Source: Rhodococcus koreensis
GTDB lineage: Bacteria; Actinomycetota; Actinomycetes; Mycobacteriales; Mycobacteriaceae
Reading direction: 5' to 3'
Assembly: GCF_900105905.1 (NCBI RefSeq)
Contig: NZ_FNSV01000001.1
Location: forward strand, 1-64,000
DNA length: 64,000 nucleotides
Below are positions 43,843 through 51,997 of the stretch, one piece after another; the first letter of the stretch is position 1, and every line of letters starts with the position of its first letter. The notes under the pieces were generated by a model. It was not told where the DNA came from and ran no database searches. It saw nothing but the letters and a program-made list of their open reading frames with translations. A program made the translations under genes and the position numbers.

Positions 43843-44553
43843 TCAGCTCTTCCTTGCTTGTAGTACACGCTGTTTGGCTTGCCAGCGCCGGACAAACGCC
43901 TCTCGCGTTACCTCGTCGAGGTCTTGTTCCTTACCGGCGAGCCAGCGGCGGTACAACTGTTCCTCTGCTATCTCGGGGTCGGCGCTCTGCGCTGAGCTGG
44001 AGAGGTGCTCACGATAAGCCATCTCTACAGCGGGGGTAAGCACACGACCTGGTCCGCCAGCGCGTTCGAGAACCTCTGTCGCGTACGCGGCACTGAGCTT
44101 TCGGATGATGCTAGCCAGCTCGTCGGCCGCTTTCTCTGCGACCGGCATCCATGCTTCTGGCAAGTCCCTTCGGGTAAGGACGTCGTAGACGGCATCAGCC
44201 GTGGTCAGCAATCCCCGTACAAGCTCGACGGAAATCTCGAGCTTGCTGAAATTGAGCGGGTTAGGAGCCGCGGACAGTTCCGAGTCCTCTGTCGACTCGA
44301 CATCGAGCGGATCGGGTTCACCTCCCGCCAGCGTTCTGGCCGCACTACCAGGCGACCACCGGAGCCCTTCGTCAAGCCGGCGCAGGGTCCGGGCCCTCGG
44401 CGGTGCGGTGGTCGAGGTCGGATTCTCGATTCGCGCCAGGGTCGTGTCCGCGGGCCCGCCGGCGGCATGCACCTGGTCCCGAGTTAGTCCAAGCCAGCTC
44501 CTGCGCGCAGCGACAACAGCGCCGAATCTCACGAGCTCACGGTGGCTGGGCAT
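43843..44553 (-). CDS. XRE-type helix-turn-helix regulator 2
   Basis: Starting at 44553 (MPSHRELVRFGAVVA), 236 residues carry an N-terminal HTH (VVAARRSWLGLTRDQVHAAG, then TTLARIENPTST), a Pro/Ser-rich linker and a helical C-terminal part (LEISVELVRGLLTTADAVYD). Being first in the module and close to the phased repeats, it is the likely DNA-binding repressor of the module and perhaps of the transfer operon, which starts 0.4 kb away on the other strand. Confidence 0.7.
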   Translation of the reverse strand: MPSHRELVRFGAVVAARRSWLGLTRDQVHAAGGPADTTLARIENPTSTTAPPRARTLRRLDEGLRWSPGSAARTLAGGEPDPLDVESTEDSELSAAPNPLNFSKLEISVELVRGLLTTADAVYDVLTRRDLPEAWMPVAEKAADELASIIRKLSAAYATEVLERAGGPGRVLTPAVEMAYREHLSSSAQSADPEIAEEQLYRRWLAGKEQDLDEVTREAFVRRWQAKQRVLQARKS

Positions 44554-44951
44554 GCGTTCACAGTAAAGGCGAACCCTGCTCCAGGGTGAAACACCCACCG
44601 ACCGACCGCCATATCGACTTGTGGTGATGCTTCTATGATGCTTCTAGCGGTTCCGTATGTTGCTTCTGTGCGGTAGTTTGAGCTAGTGCACAAGGCGAGT
44701 ACGACTCTCGAAACAGGTGGACACACTCGATCGCCCGAGGCGGCCCGACCTTCTGTACCTGTCGACCGCGTGCCGCCGGTCAAGGCGGAGGCGGCGGGGT
44801 GTCCAGGTCGATGGCCGGGCCACATCTGTTTCAGTCCGGCAGTTTCCGGCTTTGCAATGTGCGTGCTTGGCCACGCGCTTATCGCGATCTCACGTGCGAG
44901 TTCAGCTGGTGTTTTCGACGTCTCCCCGACCTCTGCATTGAAGGGTTCCGA
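44554..44951. other. Divergent control region between XRE module and transfer operon
   Basis: About 400 bp between divergently oriented genes, holding the phased 11-bp repeats and a possible 89-residue gene. Both operon promoters must lie here. I see no clear -35/-10 pair by eye. Confidence 0.5.
44625..44668. promoter_or_regulatory. 11-bp phased direct repeats, candidate XRE operator
   Basis: TGATGCTTCTA occurs at 44625-44635 and 44636-44646 with no gap; TGTTGCTTCTG, the same with two changes, lies at 44658-44668, exactly two units later. The 11-bp spacing places all sites on one face of the helix. It lies 72 nt upstream of the XRE-2 start. Confidence 0.6.
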
Positions 44952-44955
44952 ATGA
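44686..44955 (+). CDS. Possible small upstream gene
   Basis: An 89-residue frame from a GTG (MHKASTTLETGGHTRSPEAA...) ends in a TGA that overlaps the ATG of the cutinase-like gene, the coupling pattern seen at nearly every junction of the transfer operon. It contains a hydrophobic segment (FAMCVLGHALIAISRASSAG). Composition and lack of a ribosome site make it uncertain. Confidence 0.3.
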   Translation: MHKASTTLETGGHTRSPEAARPSVPVDRVPPVKAEAAGCPGRWPGHICFSPAVSGFAMCVLGHALIAISRASSAGVFDVSPTSALKGSE

Positions 44956-46625
44956 ATATGGATCAGGGTTCACGGCCGGGTGGCGGACCTCGTCCGCTTC
45001 GGCGTCTCGCCGCCTCGGCCGTCGTCGGTGCTGTCGCGGTGGCGGTGAGTGTCGGTGCGAATCCCGTTCCCGCACACGCGTCGACCAATTGGGTCGATCA
45101 GTTGGTGCAGGACTGCCCCGCGTTGTTCGTGCTCGGAGGGCAGGGCACGGGAGAGTCTTCGCCGGATGCTCCGGTGAAGGCCGACACGGGAATGCTCTCG
45201 AACATCATGTCGCCGCTGCTCGACCAGGCGCGACAGCTCGGTGTCGACGTCGACCGCGCCTACGTGCCGTATCCAGCGGCTTTCGGTGGTGCGGTTCCCG
45301 GCGGCAAGGAGTCCTACGCCGTGTCGGTCACCGCGGCAAAGGACAATCTCCAGACCGCCGCGGAGAAGGTCCTGGATTCCTGCCCGTCGACGAAGCTCGC
45401 GATCGCCGCCTACAGCCAGTTCGCCCAAGCTGCCTCGGAGTTCCTTTCCGAGGTCGGCGCCGGCAAGGTCAGCGGGGTTCCGGCGTCTTCCATCGCATCG
45501 GCTGCCTTGTTCGGGTCCCCGACTCGCTCGGAAGGCTCCGGTGTTTTCCCCGGCACTTCCCAGACCACACCTTCTCCGGTGCCGGGGACCTCGGGTTCTG
45601 CACTGAAGGCCCTTCCCGCGGTGACGGTCACGACGGCGACCGGGGCGGGTATCGGTCCGGTCGCCGACATCGCCTCCAGCTTCGGCTCGCTGACCGGCCG
45701 GGTGTCGATGTGGTGCCAGACCGGTGACCTGGCCTGCGATGCTCCGCCGAAGGCCCCGATCGCACGGGCTGTGGCGAACGTTGCTGGTCAGGCTGAGGTC
45801 GGCGGCGATCCGTTCGTCGCCGTGCAGACGATCGGTCTCGCTCTCGCGTCGACCGCGTTCAACGTCGGGGTCGACGTGATCAACGAAGACATCCAGGTCC
45901 CGAAGAACTCGCTCGAGAACCTCTCGATCGCACCGAAGAAGACCTTGTCGCAGCGTTTGGCTGAGGGCTCGGATCCTCGGGCGACACCGCCGACCGGCCA
46001 AGAAGCACTGTCCGCGCTGATGAAGGTAGGCCTCGTGGCGGTGAACTCGGTGGTCACGGTCGCGAAGAAGGTCATCACGCCGGAGACGATCGCCGCCGTC
46101 GCGGCCGTGGGTCTGGCGAATCCCGTTGCTGCTTTCGGGATCATCGCCGCGAAGACGGTCAACGCGGTCATCAATCTCGTTCCGCCGGCCACAACGCAAC
46201 GACTGGTCAAGCAGACGTTCGACCTGGTCAAGAACGAGGTCAGCGCGAACAAGGACCTCTTCGACCTGGCGGCGCTGACGAAGTACTCGAACATCCAGGC
46301 AGCCCACGGCTCGTACGGCTCGTCTGCGGCGACCGCCACCGGGCTGGCCCCGACCGCGTACGTGGCGAAGATGTTCGCCGCGGTGGCCTCCGACCTCGCG
46401 ACCAGCAACAAAACGTCCTCGTCGTCGAGCTCTTCCACCAGCACGACCCGGCCGAGTGCCACGCCGTTGGCGCCCACCACGTCTCGGCCGGCCAGCTCCT
46501 CATCTTCGACGTCGTCGGCTACGCCGACCTCTTCCGCTTCCGTCGCCACGTCGGCGGACTCGACGTTCTCGCAGAACGGCCTGACCACTGATTCATCCAC
46601 CGAAGGGAACAGCACACATGAGTAA
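44952..46625 (+). CDS. Cutinase-like secreted protein of the transfer operon
   Basis: The ATG follows AAGGG; 557 residues. An Ala-rich signal peptide (about 17-44, ending AHA) is followed by PALFVLGGQGTGESS, the cutinase/Culp-family oxyanion block, and AIAAYSQFAQAASEFL, where the usual G-Y-S-Q-G serine motif reads A-Y-S-Q-F. The Ser is present. The C-terminal half is extra: Ala/Val-rich helices, then a long Ser/Thr tail typical of wall-spanning linkers. Cutinase-like enzymes act on lipid esters, here presumably mycolate esters of the envelope. A role in opening the envelope during mating is inferred. Confidence 0.7.
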   Translation: MNMDQGSRPGGGPRPLRRLAASAVVGAVAVAVSVGANPVPAHASTNWVDQLVQDCPALFVLGGQGTGESSPDAPVKADTGMLSNIMSPLLDQARQLGVDVDRAYVPYPAAFGGAVPGGKESYAVSVTAAKDNLQTAAEKVLDSCPSTKLAIAAYSQFAQAASEFLSEVGAGKVSGVPASSIASAALFGSPTRSEGSGVFPGTSQTTPSPVPGTSGSALKALPAVTVTTATGAGIGPVADIASSFGSLTGRVSMWCQTGDLACDAPPKAPIARAVANVAGQAEVGGDPFVAVQTIGLALASTAFNVGVDVINEDIQVPKNSLENLSIAPKKTLSQRLAEGSDPRATPPTGQEALSALMKVGLVAVNSVVTVAKKVITPETIAAVAAVGLANPVAAFGIIAAKTVNAVINLVPPATTQRLVKQTFDLVKNEVSANKDLFDLAALTKYSNIQAAHGSYGSSAATATGLAPTAYVAKMFAAVASDLATSNKTSSSSSSSTSTTRPSATPLAPTTSRPASSSSSTSSATPTSSASVATSADSTFSQNGLTTDSSTEGNSTHE

Positions 46626-47811
46626 GCACCGTAAGCAGGCCAGGATTGTGAGGGCCGCGGGCACAACCGCAGTCACGGCCGCGGTCATTGTCACTGTGTG
46701 CGGCGGTGTCGCGCACGCAGAGCCGTCGCAGGGCGGCGTGACGACGGCGCCGTCGACGCAGTCCGGCGTCACCACACCCGCTCCGACCACACAGGGCGGG
46801 GTCACCACCGCTCCCGCGCCCGAGCCCGAGCCGGTGCAGACGTGGGTTCCGGTGCCGGTGGAGTACCAGCAGCCCGCCAAGCCCCTGGACAACTGGGACT
46901 ACAACTCGAACGAGTACATCGCACCCACGTACGACCAGGGCAGTTACGTCGCGCCGATCGACTACTCGCAGCTGCACCTGCCGACGCCGCTCGACGAGTT
47001 CACCGCGCCGATTCAGGCACCGGAAGACAAGGTTCGTTGGGGTCGTTACCTCGGGAATCGCCCGAACTGGATGAGCAAGGACACCGCTGACCGCACGAAT
47101 GGCCAGACGGCCGTCATCGAAGCCCAGGTCACCGACTTCTGGCGCTCCACCGGCCTCAAGACCGAGGAAGCCGAGCGTCTCGCTGCCGCGCAGGTCGCGG
47201 GCGGTGCAGCCGGAGCGGTGGGCGGTGCCCTCGCCGCCGGGGTGCCGGTCTCAACCGTGGGTGCCGTGACCGGTGGACTTGTCGGCGGCACGATCGGCGG
47301 CACCAGCGCTGTCGTTCTGGCCGCCCCGGTTCTGACGCCGCTCGGTGTCATCCCGGCCGGAGTGGTCGGAACAGCAGCAGGTGCGGGTATCGGCGCGGGT
47401 GTCGGTGCCCTCGCCGGTGTTCCGGCAGCTGCGGCCGGTGCGGCTATCGGCGGTGCGGCGGGCGTGGCGGCGGCTACGACCTACGGTGCCGGTGAGGTCG
47501 GTGCACCGACCGAGGTCGAGATTCCCAACATCGACCACGCTGCGATCACGGCGCAGACCGAGACCACCCTCGATCAGTGGGAGGCCGACGCTCCGGTTGG
47601 TTCCGCGGCCGCCGACTCTGTTCGCAACGCGGTTGCTTCGGCCCCGATCGTCGATCAGCAGGCCCGCGACGCGGTGTCCTCGCTCCCCGGTGGCGAGCAG
47701 GCTGTCGCCGCGTTCGACCAGGCAGTGACCGATTTCCAGGCGAACACCGCAGTCCCCGGATTGCCGATGGGAATGATCACCGACGCGATCCGCGCGGGCA
47801 TCCCGGCGTGA
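46618..47811 (+). CDS. Secreted Gly/Ala-zipper protein of the transfer operon
   Basis: The ATG overlaps the previous stop. A signal peptide (about 12-37, ending AHA) precedes GGVTTAPS-type repeats (three copies of GGVTT) and a Pro-rich linker with WVPVPVEYQQP. Residues about 195-290 are a run of small residues (GGAAGAVGGALAAGVPVSTV, AGVVGTAAGAGIGAGVGALA), i.e. glycine-zipper repeats that can insert into or span membranes. This could form part of the envelope channel. No homologue is named from memory. Confidence 0.6.
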   Translation: MSKHRKQARIVRAAGTTAVTAAVIVTVCGGVAHAEPSQGGVTTAPSTQSGVTTPAPTTQGGVTTAPAPEPEPVQTWVPVPVEYQQPAKPLDNWDYNSNEYIAPTYDQGSYVAPIDYSQLHLPTPLDEFTAPIQAPEDKVRWGRYLGNRPNWMSKDTADRTNGQTAVIEAQVTDFWRSTGLKTEEAERLAAAQVAGGAAGAVGGALAAGVPVSTVGAVTGGLVGGTIGGTSAVVLAAPVLTPLGVIPAGVVGTAAGAGIGAGVGALAGVPAAAAGAAIGGAAGVAAATTYGAGEVGAPTEVEIPNIDHAAITAQTETTLDQWEADAPVGSAAADSVRNAVASAPIVDQQARDAVSSLPGGEQAVAAFDQAVTDFQANTAVPGLPMGMITDAIRAGIPA

Positions 47812-47866
47812 GCCCCCGGCGAGGGCCGGAAAGCATCCTGCCCTCGCCGATCAACTTGGAGGAAAA

Positions 47867-48991
47867 ATGGCGACGGACAATCGCACGGATCAGCTGTTTC
47901 CGGACGTTCCAGAGCATTACGGGGACGCCATCCTCGACATGAGCGGTGACGTGGACTTCCCTGTGCCGCAGGAAAACTACGACACCGCCTATCCCGCCGT
48001 CGACGAGGCTCCGTACGAGGACGTCGTGCTTCCGGTGGTGCAGATGGAACCGGAGATCCCGGCCGCGTCTTCGCCCGTCATCGCACACGACGACGATCCG
48101 ACCGACGAACTGACCGCGGTTCTGCCTGTCTACGGCTGGAGCGAGGCCGACGAACACGACACGGTAGTCGAGAACCCGCAGGCAGACGCCGCCGACCCGG
48201 GCGGCGAGCCTGCAATCGGGTTCCCCGAGGTGGACGCCGATCCGTATGCGGACGCACCGGATTGGGTCCGTGCTCATATCCCGCGCGGTCCACTCGTCGC
48301 CGAGGAGCAGGCGCGGCGTGGATTGTCTGCCCGCCTTCCTCGTCGCCCCGCCCGAGCTTCCGTCGAGCACGCCGACGTCCCCGACGACGTGGTGGCGCCC
48401 GCGCCGAAGGAGCCGAAGGAACCGAAGGTCAAGCCTGCCCGCGTGTCCGCCGCCGGCGGCAAGAAGAACCCTTGGGTCCTCGTCGGTGCAGGTGCGGCGG
48501 CACTGGCGGTAGTCGCCGGCACCGTCGTGGTGCTCGGTTCCTCCGACAACACCTCTGACGTCGCGGTGCCCCCGCTGCCGTCGTCGGCCCGGGTCGCCGG
48601 CCCGACCGTGGCGGCCGTCGAGCCTGCCTGGTGCGAGGGCTCGACCGGGGGAGGGAAGATCGTCGGCCGCGGTCCTGGTGACCTCGCCAGCGGTCCGGGT
48701 CTGATCCAGGCATTCGACTACGCGTACTACGTCGAGCACGACGGCGCGAAGGTCGCGTCGATGATGCTCACCCCGAACCCGGTCGGCACCATCCAGGCCT
48801 CGATCGACGCGGCCGCCGCCACGGGCGCCGCGCACTGCCTGACCATCGCGGTCACCCCCAACCCGAACGCCTTCGACGTCCAGCTGCTCCTGCGGACCGA
48901 CTCCGGTTCCGAGAGCACCATCCCGCAGCGCATCACAGTCGCCGATTCCGGTGCAGGTCTGAAAATCGCCACCCTCGAGGAGATCCGATGA
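47867..48991 (+). CDS. Single-pass membrane protein of the transfer operon
   Basis: Start at an ATG 7 nt after GGAGG; 374 residues. An acidic cytoplasmic part (about 1-200) leads to one membrane helix (WVLVGAGAAALAVVAGTVVV, about 203-222). The extracellular domain with two Cys (EPAWCEGSTGGGKI and AAHCLTIAVTP) resembles the DUF8176-type actinobacterial transfer protein (recalled, not verified). It probably spans from cytoplasm to wall in the mating apparatus. Confidence 0.6.
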   Translation: MATDNRTDQLFPDVPEHYGDAILDMSGDVDFPVPQENYDTAYPAVDEAPYEDVVLPVVQMEPEIPAASSPVIAHDDDPTDELTAVLPVYGWSEADEHDTVVENPQADAADPGGEPAIGFPEVDADPYADAPDWVRAHIPRGPLVAEEQARRGLSARLPRRPARASVEHADVPDDVVAPAPKEPKEPKVKPARVSAAGGKKNPWVLVGAGAAALAVVAGTVVVLGSSDNTSDVAVPPLPSSARVAGPTVAAVEPAWCEGSTGGGKIVGRGPGDLASGPGLIQAFDYAYYVEHDGAKVASMMLTPNPVGTIQASIDAAAATGAAHCLTIAVTPNPNAFDVQLLLRTDSGSESTIPQRITVADSGAGLKIATLEEIR

Positions 48992-49767
48992 GCAACGTCG
49001 TCCCCATCCGCCGCACCCCGAAGGTCGCCGAACCGGAGAAGGTGTCCGCCATGGTCGTCGCCGGTTCCGGCGGGGCCTCCACCACCACCACGACCTTCGG
49101 CCTGGCCACGGCACTGCGGCTCGGCACCGGCAAGGACATCACCGCGATCGACTCGACCAGCGACGGAGGCAACCTACTCTCCCGCACCCGGTTCCGCGCC
49201 GTCGATCCCGCCCGGTCCATCGACAGTCTCAGTGCTCGGATGGCAGAGACCACCTCCGGGACGGTCGTCGTCGGCAGCTCCCACCACGGCCACAGCGCCG
49301 ATCCGATGATGGTCGATCTGCTGCTCAAGGGCCGAGCGAGCGCCCGCGTCCACGACGTCGGCACGGCCCTGCGATCACCCCGCCTGGCCCCACTGATCCA
49401 GTCCGGGGCCGCCCTGGTCGTCGTGGCCCCCGCCCGGTCGGAGCCGCTGAGCCGGATGCGGGAGGCGATGAACTGGCTCAAGTCGACATTCGGTCCGGAC
49501 ACCCTGGGAGAGACGATCGTCGTGGTCTCCCATCAAATGCCCACCTCCCCGGTCGAACTGGCCCCGATCCGGGCGGCACTCGCACCGCAGATCGCCGGTT
49601 TCGTCGAGGTCCCGTTCGATCCAGCCCTGGCCCGCCCGGGAGTGATCGACCACCGCCGGTTGTCCACCGCCACGATCGACGCCTGGACCGACGCCCTCGA
49701 TGTGCTCGGCACTCTCGCGCCCCAATCCGACACCCGCCGCGACGGCAAGACCGGAGAACCGGCATGA
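48988..49767 (+). CDS. ParA/MinD-like protein with degenerate P-loop
   Basis: The 259-residue protein starts in an ATGA overlap. The segment VVAGSGGASTTTTTFGLATA is placed like a MinD/ParA P-loop (GGxGKTT) but lacks the signature lysines. It is followed by ITAIDSTSDGGN and ALVVVAPARSEPL, where the second Asp-motif and switch region would lie. ATP binding may be weak or absent. The fold can still work as a scaffold or assembly factor. It is paired with the next gene. Confidence 0.6.
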   Translation: MSNVVPIRRTPKVAEPEKVSAMVVAGSGGASTTTTTFGLATALRLGTGKDITAIDSTSDGGNLLSRTRFRAVDPARSIDSLSARMAETTSGTVVVGSSHHGHSADPMMVDLLLKGRASARVHDVGTALRSPRLAPLIQSGAALVVVAPARSEPLSRMREAMNWLKSTFGPDTLGETIVVVSHQMPTSPVELAPIRAALAPQIAGFVEVPFDPALARPGVIDHRRLSTATIDAWTDALDVLGTLAPQSDTRRDGKTGEPA

Positions 49768-50315
49768 CCGCAGCAATCCACTCCGCCCCGATTCCCGCGG
49801 ACCGTCCGGGACCTGCCGTGTGGCTGCTCGGCGCGCACGGCGGCGCAGGAGTCTCCACCCTGGCGCACTACCTCAGTTTCACCGGGGACTGCGAGCGGCA
49901 ATGGCCGCGAGGCAACGACATCGAGACCGAGTCCCCGTACGTGGTGATGGTCGCCCGCGAGACGGACGACGGGTTGAAGAAGGCGCACGAGCGGCTCATC
50001 CAGCATCGCGAGGAGAACCTCGACTGTGAGCTTCTCGGGCTGATCACCGTCGCGCACTCGCCGACCCTCGACAAGAGCGTGCGCCAGTACCGCGACGTCG
50101 TGGAGTCGGCAACGGCGGCGCATTGGCGGATCGACTGGCACAGATTCCTCCCCGCAGCGTCCCTGCCAGCGCTTCCCCGGTGGCATCCGCTCGACGGTGT
50201 GCCCGAACAGACCAAGGGAGCCCGCGGCGCGGTTCCCAAGGACGTGATCGATGCCGGCGTCGGCATCGTCACAGCAATCCAGCGTTCACTGCCGCATCTG
50301 CGCTCCGGGCACTGA
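49764..50315 (+). CDS. DUF6668-like P-loop protein of the transfer operon
   Basis: The 183-residue product overlaps its neighbour by 4 nt. VWLLGAHGGAGVSTLAHYLS has the shape of a MinD-like nucleotide motif with Val in place of the Lys. Later, YVVMVARETDDGLKKAHERL suggests a contact region. I recall small actinobacterial plasmid proteins of this kind (DUF6668-type) encoded in pairs with a ParA-like protein; that memory is not checked here. Confidence 0.55.
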   Translation: MTAAIHSAPIPADRPGPAVWLLGAHGGAGVSTLAHYLSFTGDCERQWPRGNDIETESPYVVMVARETDDGLKKAHERLIQHREENLDCELLGLITVAHSPTLDKSVRQYRDVVESATAAHWRIDWHRFLPAASLPALPRWHPLDGVPEQTKGARGAVPKDVIDAGVGIVTAIQRSLPHLRSGH

Positions 50316-50345
50316 ACACTCTCACCTCACCGAAAAGGACAAGTC

Positions 50346-50627
50346 ATGATCCACACCATCCACGACACCGCGGTCCTCGCGATCGAATTCAACGTCACAC
50401 CCGAGTTGCCGCCGGGAGCCAACGGCCTTCTGAAGCTAGTGAACTGGCTCCTGTGGGGCATCCTCCTCGCCTGCGTCGCCGCGCTCGTCTTCTCGGGTGG
50501 CAAGTTCGCGTGGGAGAAGTGGAGCCAGGGCCAGACCGGCGGTGTGACGATGCTCGTCGGTTCACTCGTGGGCGCGATCGTCGCCGGTTCGGCGAACACG
50601 ATCCTCAACGCCGTCACCGCCTCTTGA
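50346..50627 (+). CDS. Two-helix membrane protein, VirB2-like
   Basis: The 93-residue protein has two hydrophobic helices (LVNWLLWGILLACVAALVFS; VTMLVGSLVGAIVAGSANTI) with a short basic loop (KFAWEKW). Length, topology and place in a transfer operon match VirB2/TrbC-type pilin-like subunits or small channel components. It has no clear signal sequence. A ribosome site (AAAGGACAAG) precedes it. Homology to a named family is not established. Confidence 0.5.
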   Translation: MIHTIHDTAVLAIEFNVTPELPPGANGLLKLVNWLLWGILLACVAALVFSGGKFAWEKWSQGQTGGVTMLVGSLVGAIVAGSANTILNAVTAS

Positions 50628-50905
50628 TGTTCGCGATGATTCCCACCGATGGCGGCTCTCCGCCCATGTCCGGCCCGCCGCCAATAGAGCTGCAGATCTG
50701 GGTGCTCTGGGTTATCGCCGGCGCGTGCGCGGTGGCGATGGTCTATTCCGTGACCGTTCTGGCGGTGATGCGGGTGCGAAACCTCCTGGCAAGACGGGCC
50801 GTAGCGCCAACAAATGGCCTGGTCACTCACGCGATCGGAAGCGCAATCGGGATGGTCGTCGCGACCAGCTCCGCACTGATCTTGACGACCGTCGCAGGGC
50901 AATGA
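50627..50905 (+). CDS. Small two-helix membrane protein
   Basis: The ATG overlaps the preceding TGA (TGATG). The 92-residue product has two helices (IWVLWVIAGACAVAMVYSVT; IGSAIGMVVATSSALILTTV) and a basic loop between them (RVRNLLARRA). The Pro-rich N-terminus (SPPMSGPPP) is unusual. Probably another small membrane component of the mating channel. Confidence 0.55.
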   Translation: MFAMIPTDGGSPPMSGPPPIELQIWVLWVIAGACAVAMVYSVTVLAVMRVRNLLARRAVAPTNGLVTHAIGSAIGMVVATSSALILTTVAGQ

Positions 50906-50921
50906 GGGGGAGGAACGCACG

Positions 50922-51629
50922 ATGACGAAGATCGACAAGCAACACGGTGCTCGAGCCGGTGCCGGCACCAGCGGGTTGTCCTACTCCGCGGCCGACCGGG
51001 CGACATGGGAACCGCAGATCCGAGCCGTCCAGGAGGACACTTTCGCCGCCGCGGGGATTGCCGTCGCCCATCACGACCGCGAGGTGGCTTTTCACCGTGC
51101 AATGGGCAGTGTCTGCCACGAACTGGCAGGCCACACCGGGCATACCTGCTCCGGGGAACCGCTGATACCCGAGTGGCGGATCATCGACATCGCCACACGT
51201 TCCGCGCGCGCCACCATCTATGTGAGATCGCGGCGGTTCTACCTCTACAGGGCCGCGATGGTTGCGGCCGCGACGGCGCTGACTGCAACCGTCCTGTGGC
51301 ATGTGGACTGGCTCCTGAGCTGGTTCGTCAACGGATTTGTCATCGAGCTCCCTCCCACTGAACAGCAGGTTCAGGGCGGTGAGGTGCTCATCCGCGTTGC
51401 CTCCTACGGCGGGTGGGCTGTGGTGCTCGTCTCGGTCGTCCTGACGCTCGCGGCTTTGATGTGCTCCGGTCTCGCCGGCTATACGTTCTTCACCCGGGGA
51501 GGCCGGGCAACGCTCAACGGCCAGGTGGATACCGCGGGAGTTTTCGGGGCAATCTCGCTGATCGCCACCCTGGCGTCGGTGTTCGTGCTTTCGATTGCCA
51601 TCGGTTCGATCGAGTGGGTTCGACCGTGA
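50922..51629 (+). CDS. Three-helix membrane protein of the transfer operon
   Basis: The 235-residue product has a polar N-terminal half (RATWEPQIRAVQEDTFAAAG, SVCHELAGHTGHTCS) with three His and two Cys near residues 58-80. Then three helices follow: at about 112-130 (MVAAATALTATVLWHVDWLL), 165-190 (VVLVSVVLTLAALMCSGLAG) and 210-228. The HELAGH-like string is close to an HExxH zinc site, but context does not support protease activity. The segment may bind metal. Confidence 0.55.
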   Translation: MTKIDKQHGARAGAGTSGLSYSAADRATWEPQIRAVQEDTFAAAGIAVAHHDREVAFHRAMGSVCHELAGHTGHTCSGEPLIPEWRIIDIATRSARATIYVRSRRFYLYRAAMVAAATALTATVLWHVDWLLSWFVNGFVIELPPTEQQVQGGEVLIRVASYGGWAVVLVSVVLTLAALMCSGLAGYTFFTRGGRATLNGQVDTAGVFGAISLIATLASVFVLSIAIGSIEWVRP

Positions 51630-51997
51630 CGGGCCTCGACGACGGTGCGGTCCTCGCGGCGGTGGAGTTGCCCGACTACATCACCCAGGACATCAATACC
51701 GCGTTGAGCTGGATCGCCGGGATTGCTGCGGTGGTGTGCATCGCCAAGATCATCTTCGTTGGCGGCCGGATGGCGTGGGACCACAAGCACACACCGGGCT
51801 TGGAGTCGCCCACGGCCGCAGAGTTCCTCGCGGCGGTGTTCGGTTGGGTCCTCGCGAGCGGTGCGGCCGTCACGATGGCCGTCGTGCTCATCGAGGCCGG
51901 CCGGATTCCCGAGAACTCGGCTCCGGCGCCGGACAAGCCGCCGAGTCTCGTCACCGACATCCAACAGAAGTTCCCCCCGCTCGAAGAGGAGAAGTAA
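51626..51997 (+). CDS. Small two-helix membrane protein, VirB2/TrbC-like
   Basis: The GTG overlaps the previous TGA (GTGA). The 123-residue protein has two helices (DINTALSWIAGIAAVVCIAK; FLAAVFGWVLASGAAVTMAV) separated by a basic loop, and a C-terminal polar tail. It is similar in plan to the gene at 50346 (helix, basic loop, helix), and the two may be related subunits. Confidence 0.55.
   Translation: MTGLDDGAVLAAVELPDYITQDINTALSWIAGIAAVVCIAKIIFVGGRMAWDHKHTPGLESPTAAEFLAAVFGWVLASGAAVTMAVVLIEAGRIPENSAPAPDKPPSLVTDIQQKFPPLEEEK

Noticed and set aside
47777..49114. Long minus-strand frame opposite transfer genes
   Set aside because: GC-driven shadow. The plus frames are coupled and carry recognisable membrane and P-loop-like features.
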